64,000 bases of DNA from Hemerocallis citrina (lineage: Eukaryota; Streptophyta; Magnoliopsida; Asparagales; Asphodelaceae): positions 36,091,565 through 36,155,564 of the forward strand of contig CM030362.1 in the NCBI GenBank assembly GCA_017893485.1, read 5' to 3'. Under the pieces are notes generated by a model. It worked only from the letters and a program-made list of their open reading frames with translations, was not told the DNA's origin and made no database searches. A program made the position numbers and the translations under genes. Shown piece by piece: positions 35,101 to 46,009 of the stretch (its first letter is position 1; the number at the start of each line of letters is the position of its first letter).

Positions 35101-36203
35101 TGGAATAACGGTATTTTTTTAAAAATCCAAACAAAATAAAACATAAACCTAGGGATGGATCATGTTGTTCCGTCCCACTCATTTGAAAGAAAAAAAAAAT
35201 CGATCTCATGTACCGTCCGATCCGAATTTTTTTTCCCAAATGTGTGAGACGGAACAATCATTTTAATATTAAAAAAATTACAATCAAACGCAAAATGATG
35301 TATCGTCCGGTCATTTTTTATTATTGTTTCTCAAATTATAGCAAACGACGATTGCGATGAAACACTCAATTTGCCATTTGCTATTTTGCCAAAATAGCAA
35401 AAACGACCGTAGATGCTCTTAAAAGCCACATTTGTTAATTAAAAGCTATTTAAATCAACATACACCAAATTTCAGCTCATTTAATACTTCAAAAATTTAC
35501 ATAACCACATTGCACTCATAAGGTCATCCAAAACCTTTGGGAACAACTACTTGGATTCTTTCTCTCCATTCACCTTACAGCAATCTTAAAAGCCACATTT
35601 GTTAAATGATCAATTATTTATCCCTAAAGTGATGTTCCGTTAGACGACAGGTATCATTTTTGCATCATATACCAACATTTTTAATCCATATAAAATTACT
35701 CGTACCCTTAACCACTGAGAATCACTACACATCAATCCTACCCAAAACCACACCTTTAGATCAAGACCCAAAATAACTACTCTCACTTCCGCAAAACCAA
35801 CTACATTACCAACAAAATTAACCCTTTATATCAAAACCCTAAACCAATTTTACAAAATCAACCACAAAATCTACAAAAAATAAAAAAAAACTTCCCAAAA
35901 ATGTTCACAACCAACCAACCAAATCAAAAACAAAAAAAAAACAAAAAAAAAAAAAAACGGACCCGAATTAGTGCAGAGTGTGCTCGCACTACTGATCGAA
36001 GTATCCACCTTCGATCTCGACGAAATGCAGCTCTTCATCAACCTAAACCTAATCCAGCACCCCGCCTCACTCTCCTCCTCCTCCCTAATCTCCCCCTTCC
36101 TTTTCTCCTCCTCCTCCTTCTTCTTCTTCCTCCTCCTCTTCTTCATCGCCGCCTTCCCATCCTCCCACTCCTCGATTTTCACCATTTCCGGCCCCAATCC
36201 CAT
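28669..36203 (-). CDS. PBL34: Receptor-like cytoplasmic kinase, PBL34-type (RLCK VII)
   Basis: This is a cytoplasmic Ser/Thr kinase of the family that relays signals from pattern-recognition receptors. Coding exons are 36203-35963, 34087-33750, 33643-33508, 31196-31060, 30976-30853 and 29183-28669. They join in frame to 496 aa with GT-AG splice sites throughout. Gly2 (MGLGPEMVK) suggests N-myristoylation and membrane attachment. A Lys/Glu-rich stretch and [12 protein letters not shown] follow. The P-loop is [11 protein letters not shown] (from residue 148), the VAVK lysine is residue 179, the catalytic loop is [10 protein letters not shown] (Asp274), and DFG starts at 292, followed by [10 protein letters not shown]. 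The segment [16 protein letters not shown] and the Ser/Gln-rich tail match PBL34/35/36; which of the three is uncertain. Introns 1, 3 and 5 carry DNA transposons, yet no coding lesion is seen. Confidence 0.93.
29879..30429. mobile_element. Non-autonomous hAT element in kinase intron 5
   Basis: This 551-bp element is flanked by CGGCCAAA (29871-29878) and CGGCCAAG (30430-30437), an 8-bp TSD with one mismatch. Its ends are CAAGGGCGGATC and GTATGCCCCTG. Near the left end GCAGCACAAGCTGCTTTG forms a small hairpin. It encodes nothing. Confidence 0.8.
31851..32276. mobile_element. hAT-type MITE in kinase intron 3, perfect 8-bp TSD
   Basis: This 426-bp element is flanked by GTTGAAAC on both sides (31843-31850 and 32277-32284). 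Its ends CTCTGAAGCAC and GTGCTTCATAG are inverted repeats. Subterminal zones are rich in GTACCCGTATCC-type units. An (AT)18 microsatellite lies inside at 32145-32181. Confidence 0.85.
32951..33385. repeat. 227-bp tandem duplication in kinase intron 3
   Basis: The sequence 32951-33158 (starting GAAGAAAGTG) is repeated at 33178-33385 with only a few mismatches, for example GTTTTGGATC against GTTTTTTATC. The repeat ends about 120 bp before the acceptor-side flank of exon 3, so it lies wholly within the intron. Confidence 0.92.
34832..35418. mobile_element. Harbinger-like MITE in kinase intron 1, TSD TTA
   Basis: The element begins GAGCATCTCCAATCG and ends in the inverse form CGTAGATGCTC, with TTA at 34829-34831 and 35419-35421. 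TIR-proximal zones repeat TATTTTGCCA and TTGGCAAA. A second, MITE-free copy of the flanking DNA lies at about 35522-35612, so an empty site is available in the same intron. The 3-bp TTA duplication suggests PIF/Harbinger. Confidence 0.7.
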
Positions 36204-36692
36204 CAAAACCTTAGCTTTTGGGGGAGTTCAAAATTTTGGGGGGGTTTTGTTTCAGTTTAAGTCAAAAAAGCCCTAAAAATTCGAATTCGAAATCTTCGAT
36301 TTTTAGGAGAGGGATTTGGGAAATTATAAAATTGGGAATCGAACAATAAAAAGGGCAGTTAGTGAGAGCTGCCCGCAGGAGGACGGGCAGCTGCCCGGGG
36401 AAGAGAGGTTGCCGGACATGGGAGATTTTGAGGAGAGAGAAAGAAAAGGCGATGGAAGTGTGAGGGTTTGGACGCATGGGCATCTAATTAATATTTCTTT
36501 TTCTTTTTTTAAATATAATTTTATGTTTTTTTCTTTAAAAAATCTTTAAAAGTGAACATACGATGGTGGTGGATAAACTTCAGTAAACCCCCCTTGGTTT
36601 GGGGGTGTGGAATTTTGAGTGACACTCCGGGCCCCGTGTCTTTACTCTTCACTTGCACACACTTTATGCAACTTTTTTGCCCTATTTCTTTA
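36204..36692. promoter_or_regulatory. Kinase promoter-proximal region
   Basis: This is the upstream region of the kinase on the minus strand. It contains a GC-rich segment at 36360-36420 with CTGCCC repeated, but no convincing TATA box. A related MITE begins at 36693, so the element-free promoter is only about 490 bp. Confidence 0.4.
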
Positions 36693-37506
36693 CTCAGATC
36701 ATCCAATCGTTCAATAGAAAAAATTAGCAAATTGCATATTTTAGCATTACATTTCGAATAAATGCTGGAGTCGTTGAATGCTAAAAAATGCATAAATTCG
36801 TTAAAAATGTAACAAACGAAACATGATGTTTCGTCTGTTAATAAAAAATAATTTATACTTAGAATTTAATAATAAAAAATACATGACGAAACATGATGTT
36901 TCGTCCCAAAGAAGAAGAAAAAATTCAAAATAACTAGACGAAACATGATGTTTCGTCCGGGTTTTAAGGAAGTTTTTTTGCAAAAAAAACTTGCAAAAAT
37001 AATTTTTTTAAATAGTTTGTAAAAAATATTTGCAAAAACAATTTAAAATTTGCAAAAACAGTTTAACAATTGCAAAAACAATTTAAAACTTTACAAAATT
37101 AATTTTTTTAAAAAAAATTATAAAAAAAGGATTGGGGCGAAACATGATCCCACATGGGAATAAACATCATGTTTATTCCCACCATTAAATTCATTTAACC
37201 AATTAACTTATTTGGTTTTTAAATTTTTTTAATTCGGACGAAACATCATGTTTCGTCCGATCAATTAAAAATATAATTAAATAATTCAGACGCAACATCA
37301 TGTTTCGTCCGATCAATTAAAAATATAATTAAATAATCCAGACGATTTTCGTCAGTTATAATATGCATCTTGCTATTTCGAATGCTATTTATCCCTTTGT
37401 ACTGTAGACGAATTGCCAAAAAATGGCAAAATAACAAACGACTGTGTGCGCTACAGTATACAAAAAATGGCAAAAATGACAAAAAAGCAAACGACTGTGG
37501 ATGCTC
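36693..37506. mobile_element. Foldback MITE carrying five copies of an ACGAAACAT hairpin
   Basis: The right end AACGACTGTGGATGCTC followed by TTA (37507-37509) matches the Harbinger-like MITE at 34832-35418. The left end, after TTA at 36690-36692, is diverged (CAGATCATCCAATCGTT). Inside, the 19-bp near-palindrome ACGAAACATGATGTTTCGT occurs at 36816, 36886 and 36938. Its reverse complement occurs at 37238 and, with one mismatch, at 37290. The two halves are therefore inverted. It does not encode a protein. Confidence 0.6.
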
Positions 37507-37849
37507 TTACATTTCATCTCTTCATAACTTTTCTGCTCACGTATAATCTCTTGCAAAACACATTGCGTACAAAAAACAAAATAAAAAAACAAATAACATA
37601 ATAGGAGATAAAAAAAATTTCAAACTTAATATTGAAAAAGAGATATAAAAAAGGTTAGAAATAAAATGAGTGAAAGGTTGTGATGATAATTTTTATTATT
37701 TTTCATACTGTACTTTATGAAATATTATACAGCAACAAAAGAGTCATATTGCCTCGAAAACTAACACAGTTATGTCGTAAAAGAGGTTTATGCAACCAAG
37801 TGAAGCAATAGTAAAGGAGATTGTCACTACAAATTTTTTTAGGTAATGA

Positions 37850-37889
37850 ACCCAAAACCCGAAACCCAAAACCCAAAACCCAAAACCCA
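37850..37889. repeat. (CCCAAAA)n-like short array
   Basis: About five units of CCCAAAA or CCCGAAA lie 35 bp outside the left end of the MULE. This is not the plant telomere unit (CCCTAAA). Confidence 0.8.
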
Positions 37890-37924
37890 GGGAGTTGTTT
37901 AAGTGAAATTTATCTTAAGAGCTT

Positions 37925-38308
37925 GAATTTTTTACCAAACTATCCCACTTTTTGTAAGTATGCAGGAAACCGTCCCTGTTTGAAAAATTAATAACAAAAA
38001 CTCCCTATCACTAACTGAGTTAACGCACCTAGTGATTTTCTTCACGCTTTCTCAGTTAGCATGTATTAGGGGATAACACTTTTTTCCCTCAGCATGGTAT
38101 TTGCGAAAAAACCACCAATTATAGACAGTTTAAACCGCTCGCGCTAACGGGGTTAGCGTGATAGGTGAACAATAGGAGAGACTATTCTCGAAGAGGGATG
38201 CAGGCAACAAAAACCCAGAGCATAGACATACTAACCCCGTTAGCGCGCCTCTTTATACCAGGCGCATTAACCGGGTTAGCGTGTGTCGTTTGTGTTTTTA
38301 TTAAATCT
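37925..38308 (+). repeat. MULE left TIR
   Basis: It starts GAATTTTTTACCAAACTATC and pairs with 41510-41112. It contains TTAACTCAGTTAACG-type and CGCTAACGGGGTTAGCG palindromic units. It ends near TTAGCGTGTGTCGTTTG. Confidence 0.85.
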
Positions 38309-38719
38309 TAATTGCTGATTGGTACATCATTATATTTATATTTTGTCTCTCTCTTCTCTTTTTCCCCCAATTTCGGAACCCAAATCCAAAACCCTAGCAT
38401 CCCAATTGAAGATTTTACTCAAAAGTACTCTACAAAATCTTAAAGGATCTTCTTCTCCTTCTTCTCTCTCATTCATCTTCTTATTCTCTCACTTTCATAT
38501 ATCCTCCCACTTTGAAAATCCTAAATCCATGTTTGGTCTTTTGTTTGTTTGGGGATGTACATATCGGATTTGTTATCAACCCATTAACTATGTTGTCTTC
38601 TCGAAGCTCGAAAGTTCCCCATCTTTTCTGATCATACATTTGAATGTATGATTTGTATATCATTTTATCAAATACATTTTGTTTAGTAGATAATGATTAT
38701 TTTTTTTATAAATATCTAT

Positions 38720-40436
38720 AGGTATAGATTACGATATTCCTATTTGGCTTTATTTTGATGGTGAGATTATCCGTGACCCAAAAATAGGTTGTTGTTATAG
38801 TGTCGTTGATCCCGAAATAATTTGGGTACCCCGTACAATAACAATGGAAGAACGTGTAGAAAAGGTTTATGATGTTACTAATTGGGATAGAGAACGATGG
38901 AAGATTAAAATTTTAGCCCGTTATGCAGCGGGAAAGGTGATAGTCAATATTTTATAACTGTGCCCGTAGGAAACAACAACTCTCTGAAATCCATGATTCG
39001 TATAATACTTTATCTGAATTTTAGTTCGTCTGCATTAGAGTTATATATTCAGCAAACTGAAATTATTAATGCCCAACCACATGCTAACATTGGTTCAAGC
39101 TCCGCACGTGAAGTGCCGATCCATAAGATCGTTTCGAATCCGGTTCAAACATCCCATGCAATCCCACCGTCCTCACAAGAAGACATGTTTACAAATATTA
39201 CAAGCCCAGATCCTACTGGATTTGAACTGCCACATCAACCAAGTTTGGTTAATGATTACGTTCCGAATACCAATGTTTTCGGGATATTTGAAAATGCTAC
39301 CATTAATAATGATTTAGTCGATGAAGAAGACGACGAATCTGAAGACGAATTACAAAATGAAGACGAGGAAGAAGATGATGAATATGTAAATATTAATATA
39401 AATGATAGTAATGATGTTGATGTGAACTTTACTGATGGCTTCAATTATGTCAGCGATCATGTTACCGAGGAAATGACACAAAGTGTGAAAGTAAATCATG
39501 GTCCACAAGAGTCGTCTGATTCATCCACCGTAGATGAGTTCTACATTGGGCAAGAGTTTCAAACTAAAGAATCGATTCAACATGCGGTAAAGTTATACTT
39601 TATCATCAAACATCGGAAATTTATCACAATAAAATCTTCACCTGCCATTTTTGTTGTAAAATATAAATTAGCCGCGAGAAAATGTTCACCTGAGGAGATG
39701 GTGCAAATCCTACCGGTTGCAAGTGAGGGTGGTTGTCCGTGGAGATTGCGTGCAATTGTTCCGAAGGGCCGGACCAATTTTGTGGTTAAAAAACTAGTAG
39801 GCCCGCATACATGTGTGAATCCGGCATTGAATCAAGACCACTGCAAAGTTGATGCTAAATTCGTATGCAGTTTGATTATGAATATTGTGAAAGCTCATAT
39901 AGGAATCATACCGCGGGCCATTATTGAGATAATCAAACTTCAATTGAATTATCAGATATCTTATAGGAAGGATTGGATTGCAAAACAAAAATCTATTGAG
40001 AAGTTTGTACAGATCATTTGAAAATGCGTATACTAAATTGTCTTTACTTCTATCAGTAATACAAGCAGCAAATCCAGGAACTGTTGTCCATTGGAATAAG
40101 TATGATTCCGGTCTTGGCGAAGAAACATTCAGGAGAGTGTTTTGGGCATTTGGTGCTTCAATTGAAGGGTTCAAGTCATGCAGACCTGTTATAAGTGTTG
40201 ATGGGATACACTTGTATGGAAAATATAAGGGTTGTTTGTTAATAGCCATAGCACCGGATGCGAATGATTGTCTTTTTCAATTTGTCTTCACAATAGTTGA
40301 TGGAGAGAGTGTTTATACGTGGACATGGCTTATGAGTTGCATTCGTTTTTATGTCACCGATCGGTTTGGTTTATGTGTTTCTCTGATCGCCACGCCGGTA
40401 TTTTGGCCGCCATGGACTCGCAACGTCCATTCCAGT
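38720..40436 (+). pseudogene. MULE transposase (MuDR/PMD type), decayed
   Basis: A MuDR-type N-terminal domain is visible at 38720-38930 (IPIWLYFDGEIIRDPKIGC) and shifts frame near 38945. After an acidic linker (39300-39390) the DNA-binding domain reads FYIGQEFQTKESIQHAVKLY, with CPWRLRAIV and PHTCVNP (39535-39830). The catalytic region begins after a frameshift near 40020 with PVISVDGIHLYGKYKG, containing the first catalytic Asp. A further frameshift follows before SDRHAGILAAMD near 40415. Coding similarity then stops, so the rest of the catalytic domain and the SWIM zinc finger are missing. Confidence 0.85.
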
Positions 40437-41111
40437 ATAGGTTTAATTATGATTAATTACACAATACAAATTTATCACGTGCAATGGTAATTTTACAACC
40501 AAAATCATTCACACACAAATTGATCAATGCAAACTTATCAACTCTATTAATGCAAATTTATATATCCATCAATGCAAACTAAAACTTAAACCTAAATCTA
40601 TCAATGCTAATTTACAAGTGCAAACCAAACACTAAATCTACTAGTGCATATTTAACCCTAAATTTTATATATTTATAAAGTACAAAATAAAATGAACCCA
40701 CAATTATACCCATATTTAATATATGTATAATGCAAATATAATCTTAAAATGAACCCAAAATTTCAAATTCCTTCACCCAAAATCACTAAAAAATCTTTAC
40801 CATAAATTCAGGGTTGAAGATCACTTACAAACGAATGTGGGGTTAAAGATCGAAGTCCACTTCGCCGCTGCAGATCAGATCCTGTACTTCAGAAATTTTG
40901 GGAAAAAGTGTTTATGGGTTCACCAATATTTTTGGGGATTTCTTGGTTGAGATGAGATATTCGGCAGTGAAGAAGAGATTTTAATAAAAATTGGAGAGAT
41001 TGGGATGGGTATAGGGCCAAATCGAAGACTAGGGCTTGGGGGTTTGGGTTAATAATCGCTGGAATTGGATTTTCGGAGAGAATAAAGTGAGATGAGAGTG
41101 AGATAGCGAGC

Positions 41112-41510
41112 TTTAGCTAATAAAATCCCAAACGACACATGCTAACCCGGTTAACGCGCCTGGTATAAAGAGGCGCACTAACGGAGTTAACGTGCCTATA
41201 CTTGGGATTTTTATCCTACACCCCTACTGGATGATAGGCTCCCCTAGTGTCCCATCTAATCCCGTTAGCGCGAGTGGTATAAATACGCGCGCTAACGTAG
41301 GTAGTGTGCCTATATTGGATGACTTTTTTCTCACACCCCCAATTGAGGGAAAAGATGTATACCCTGGCAACACGCTAACTAAGTTAACGACAGGAAAATT
41401 ACTAGACACGTTAACTCAGTTAACGACATTGAGCTTTTGGTATTAAATTATCAAACAGAGACGGTTTGGTACATACTTACAAAAAGATGGATAGTTTGGT
41501 AAAAAAATTA
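41112..41510 (-). repeat. MULE right TIR
   Basis: It is the inverse of 37925-38308. Relative to the left TIR it carries extra GTTAGCGCG-type units and an additional ACTCAGTTAACG unit near the end, so the arms differ in unit number. Confidence 0.85.
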
Positions 41511-41714
41511 TAAGAGCTTCAATGTCATTAATTTAAAAAATAATCATTTTTTTAAAGTTATTGTATAGGTATATGTTGTGTGCCTGTCTAGTTTGCCACA
41601 TTCATTCACTGACATGAGAATGTGGTATGCGATATTTTTTCCCAAACTTCAAGTTTGTGTGATGTATATTTTTATCAAGTTTAAAGCCCCAGTTAGTTGT
41701 ACGTTATTTGATCA

Positions 41715-41760
41715 CTAGGCATGCCCGTGGCACGTGCCTACGGCACGTATTCGGAACTGC
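41715..41760 (-). mobile_element. Helitron 3' terminus
   Basis: On the minus strand a perfect hairpin ACGTGCC-GTA-GGCACGT (41748-41732) stands 13 bases before CTAG|T (41718-41714). That is the canonical layout of a Helitron 3' end. The matching 5' end in the same orientation was not found at higher coordinates, so the extent is unknown. Confidence 0.65.
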
Positions 41761-42907
41761 ATATAAATTTATTTGGAGTTATTTGGTTGGATGAACTGCA
41801 TATAAATTTATGCATTATACATGCTAAGATCAAAAGCCATTCACTATACCTCTTTATACATCTTTAACAATTATTCGTTAAATTGTTTCAGTTTTTTAGG
41901 AATTTATCTTTATTGCCCTTAAATATCTAAATATTGACTTATCCAATTCTTCAAAAAGCTAGATTTTTTTAAAGAAATGTGAGAACATTAATTAAAAATA
42001 TGCACCATGACAGGAGAAAAAAACCGATTGTAAACAAATACAACCACCTTTGGCGAGGGATCTGGTGTGTTGGCGACTCCCAAATTGCTAAATATTACAA
42101 CTATTACAACCTTCACCAAAATATACACCAACCAACCAAATGACCAAAAAAAATTTGCAGTGTTGTAGAAAAATACAATGCATCAAGCCTTCAAAAATGG
42201 GACCAAACAGTGTACCTTAAAAAAGAGTAAGAGTTTCGAAACAAATAGTAAGAGTTTACAATAATCAATCAAAACAATGAGAGTTTTAAAACTAACTAAC
42301 AACAAACAGCAAACAATAACTAACAATAAACAGCAAACAAAAACCTTTACATGAAATAATACAAAATGAGTCAATTTTTTGGAACCTCTTCGAAAAAAGA
42401 TAAAAAAACACATTCAGTCAGCTCTATTAAGGGTATCTTCATTTATTTCTTTTTGTTCACTTTCCTTTTTTTCAATATTGAGAGGTAAGATGTTCGAACT
42501 AAAGATACTGGTGTCTTGTGAGTGGAATTTTGTGGTTCGAATTTGATGTGGTTCGAATTTTATGTAAATGCAACAGAGATTTCTTATTTAATTGATCAGT
42601 TATGAAAAGATAACACTGACTTTCTTTATCTTATCTTTTTCTTACCCAAAAAAAAAAAAAAAAAACTGCAGTGTTTTTTGCTACATGAAGAACAGCTCAA
42701 TCTGGTTCTAGTTGCGTAATATGCATTTGAACTAATTTAAAGTGCTTAATTATAAGTTTCAGTTAGATACTTTACGCAAAAAAAAAATGTACTTATTCAA
42801 AACCTTTTAAATGTGCTTAATTATAATGATATTTTAAAACCGGCCACTTGTTGAACCACTACTTTACCTCATTCTAACTTATATGTGTCTTATTCCTCTT
42901 CATGCAG
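41761..42907. other. Possible Helitron interior, no gene
   Basis: This AT-rich sequence lies between the Helitron 3' end and the transporter exons. A 26-bp segment at 42054-42079 is identical to 52321-52346. Nothing else is recognised. Confidence 0.35.
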
Positions 42908-43327
42908 CTGGTGATGCTCCTTTCATGTATAATGGCATTTTTCTTAAACTACACGATATTTTTAAACACTACCCTCAAATCTGCGGAAATCTAAAGGTTT
43001 GTTTATCTCATTAGCACCAGCCCATAATTACCTTCCTTCCTTCCTTTACGCATGCCTTTTTTTCTTCCTTGAAAATGAGAACACTCCTTGCACTTTTGTT
43101 TGTGACAGGATTTTGTCATAGTAGGACTCGGTTGGTTGTTATTTCGAGGGCATCCTTTTGATTTGGTTAGTCGAATCTTCTTATCATACCTACCAATTTA
43201 TGTTCTTGTATTTTCTCTCTTTGATAATAATGTTTAATTTTTTTTCTTTTTCTTTTTCAGCAAAATATTATAGCGCGGGGGCTTGGTTTTGTGGGGTCCT
43301 TTTTATATGCTTGCTGTAAACTCAAAG
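42908..43327 (+). pseudogene. Nucleotide-sugar transporter fragment (UGNT1-like, TPT family)
   Basis: Three exons with intact AG and GT borders read 42908-42996, 43109-43165 and 43261-43327. They encode LVMLLSCIMAFFLNYTIFLN plus TICGNLK-like ICGNLK, then DFVIVGLGWLLFRGHPFDL, then GLGFVGSFLYACCKLK. This is the C-terminal membrane region of Golgi nucleotide-sugar transporters. The first exon has lost about 18 bases between NTTL and ICGNLK, causing a frameshift. The usual GG of the FGGLPFD motif is changed to RG. No upstream exons are present, so it is a dead fragment, possibly captured by a Helitron (see 41715). Confidence 0.75.
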
Positions 43328-44080
43328 GTAAGTAAGTACTGATAGATGGAGAGAGGCCATTTAAGTCAGAAGATGAAGACGGAACCAAAGAAATGGGATA
43401 TGGGCGCAATTTTGTGGACCATTTTTTGGGTCCATTTTTGCATGCTATTCATGCTCGTAAATGCTAATATTATTATTTTGGGTTGAAAGTGGGTATTTAT
43501 TGAGGATCATGAGATTCTTCTTCGACTGATGGTATTGTCTATATCGATTACTCAACAAACTGGAGCTGAGTTATGAAAGCAAACCAGGGATGGGCTGCAA
43601 TTTTACTAGTGGCAGATTTGTGACAATTTTTAAAAAAAATTCTTTCAGTGCATTAAATTATTTTTATGATGCTCCTAAACCCGTCCATGAATAGAACACT
43701 TCTCTGTGTATCCTTTATTGATCATCCAGCCATAGTTACTTTAATTGTTGATTTGAGTTCATTTATTTATTTGATGTGCTATGATGAATGTGATCTATTG
43801 TGATAAAATAAAGTTAAACAATGATATATCTATGATGATGTCCTTATTAAAGTTCATATACATACTTCAGCATTTTACATTTAGAAAAATGCATATTAGG
43901 AAAGCTCTCGGATAAGGATATATCCGATCCGTATCCGAATCTGAAATTTTTGTGAATACAGATATGAAAAATTCGAATCCAGGCAAATACGGATTCAGAT
44001 ATTCAAATCTAAAATATTCAAATGTGAATATGGATACGGATAGCACTTTGAAAAGCGGATTCGGATACAGATATCTATAA
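43328..44080. other. AT-rich tail and GGATACGGAT-type repeat
   Basis: The first part follows the transporter fragment without a recognisable gene. At 43905-44070 several units resembling GGATACGGAT and CGGATTCGGAT occur in both orientations, as in dispersed plant hAT-like repeats. Confidence 0.35.
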
Positions 44081-44170
44081 TCTCTAATATCTAATATTAT
44101 AATGGGAGAATTGAGGTTGTCATTTGTAGACATTCAACTATTTAATCTCAACCATTCCAAATAGATGAAT
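44081..44170 (+). mobile_element. Helitron 5' end fragment
   Basis: TCTCTAATATCTAATATTAT followed by AATGGGAG is the same 5' terminus as in the Helitrons at 15619 and 27865, here on the plus strand. No CTAG hairpin end downstream was identified. Confidence 0.45.
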
Positions 44171-44433
44171 CTCTTATCATGTAATCTTTTTATTTACAGG
44201 GGCAACTGTGCATGTAGTAACTGCATTATAGAAAATATCCCAAGTACTCAATCACTGCAAACTGTTCTCAATAATAGAAAAGTTTTCAACCCTAAAACAG
44301 TCACAAAAGTTGATTGTGGAAGACCTGTAGTATATATACACTAATGCCAATATTACTATCACATTTTGATCTGTTTTAAAGTAATCCATGGCCCATTTCG
44401 CAACTGCTCTTCGCGATTTTGATCATTGCTTTT

Positions 44434-45522
44434 ACGAAGATATTTATCATCTAACAACTCTTCGCAACAGAGAGATGATTTAAAAAAGTACATCAATCAA
44501 TTAATGTTTAACAATGTCATTCAATATCAATCATCTTCAGTCATCTTCAGTTGCCACACTACTTGTTCTGTTATTCACTTTCCTACGGGAATACTAATGC
44601 CAATGGCATATGTCGTTCAATGACCAATTTTGTGCAGGTTATATGATCAACTGAGGAATATACCATTCAAACAATTGATCACTATCACCATACAAATAGT
44701 TGCTATCAAAACTGAGAGAAAGCATCAAAACTTGCCTCTTCCAAGCTAGACTAAAGTGACCTTAATTAATGAGACAGTGAAGATAAATTAGAGGTAAACC
44801 TGATCATTGCTACAGTCTACAATCCATCACTTTTTCTTACCAATTCTCCTTATATCCACAATTTTAATGATCAAGTCTTTTGCAACTCATCACTACAATC
44901 CATGACTTTTCCACCTTATCCTCCTCATTTCATATAAAAAAAAATTAAAATCTGGTTTGATTACTAAAAATTCTATACGAAGATATTTATCATCTAACAA
45001 CTCTTCGCAACAGAGAGATGATTTAAAAAAGTACATCAATCAATTAAGGTTTAACTATGTCATTCAATATCAATCATCTTCAGTCATCTTCAGTTGCCAC
45101 ACTACTTGTTCTGTTATTCACTTTCCTACGGGAATACTAATGCCAATGGCATATGTCGTTCAATGACCAATTTTGTGTAGGTTATATGATCAATTGAGGA
45201 ATATACCATTCAAACAATTGATCACTATCACCATACAAATAGTTGCTATCAAAACTGAGAGAAAGCATCTAAACTTGCCTCTTCCAAGCTAGACTAAAGT
45301 GACCTTAATTAATGAGACAGTGAAGATAAATTAGAGGTAAACCTGATCATTGCTACAGTCTACAATCCATCACTTTTTCTTACCAATTCTCCTTATATCC
45401 ACAATTTTAATGATCAAGTCTTTTGCAACTCATCACTACAATCCATGACTTTTCCACCTTATCCTCCTCATTTCATATAAAAAAAAAATTAAAATCTGGT
45501 TTGATTACTAAAAATTCTATAC
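44434..45522. repeat. Recent 543-bp tandem duplication
   Basis: Copy 1 (44434-44976) and copy 2 (44977-45522) are nearly identical. They differ by a few substitutions (TTAATG/TTAAGG, GTGCAG/GTGTAG) and by one or two bases in an A-run. No coding potential is recognised beyond short open frames present in both copies. Confidence 0.93.
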
Positions 45523-46009
45523 CATTTCAGACACTTTTCCACCTTTTGCAAACCTTAATTTTTTGAGAATTTTTTCTGCAGTAATATGAATTCTAAAATT
45601 GTTTTATGCAGTAAAAGAGTGGATAGAACAATAATTTGGGAAATTAATATGACAGGAAGAGGCTGACTACTAATTAGAAGAAACTTAATCGGAGCCAATT
45701 GGAGGTATAAAAAAAAAAAGAATAAAAAAGAATCTGATTTGATTATAATTTTCAATAAAATAATTAAATTAAGTGAAGGAATAATACCGGCAAAATTCGA
45801 TGATTTGGATGAGATTTAATCTTCTTCTTCCTCCTCTTCCTCTACTTCTTCTTCCTGTCTTGTAAAATATCGGGCAGCGGGCGGCAACAGAGAGGCGGAA
45901 ACACCTATAAATTGTTTAAAAGAGAGATTAAACTATAAGCGAAGATTATTTTTTATTAGTCTAACTTTTGTAAAGGATTGTGCATTGATTGATTGTTTTG
46001 TTGCTTCAC

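Larger units (their letters stand above)
37925..41510 (+). mobile_element. Mutator-like element (MULE) with long terminal inverted repeats, 9-bp TSD
   Basis: This 3586-bp element is bounded by the perfect 9-bp duplication TAAGAGCTT (37916-37924 and 41511-41519), diagnostic for Mutator elements. Terminal inverted repeats of roughly 390 bp share stretches such as ACCAAACTATCC, GTAAGTATG and TTTATACCAGGCGC. They are built of repeated GTTAGCGCG/CGCTAAC units. A decayed transposase gene reads left to right (38720-40436). The right interior (40440-41100) is AT-rich and then holds a GC-richer block near the right TIR. Confidence 0.93.

Noticed and set aside
37850..37889. Interstitial telomere
   Set aside because: The unit is CCCAAAA, not the plant telomeric CCCTAAA, and the array is only 40 bp.
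44387..44482. Small ORF starting MAHFATALRDF
   Set aside because: Only 31 codons, no recognisable family, and it crosses the start of the tandem duplication.
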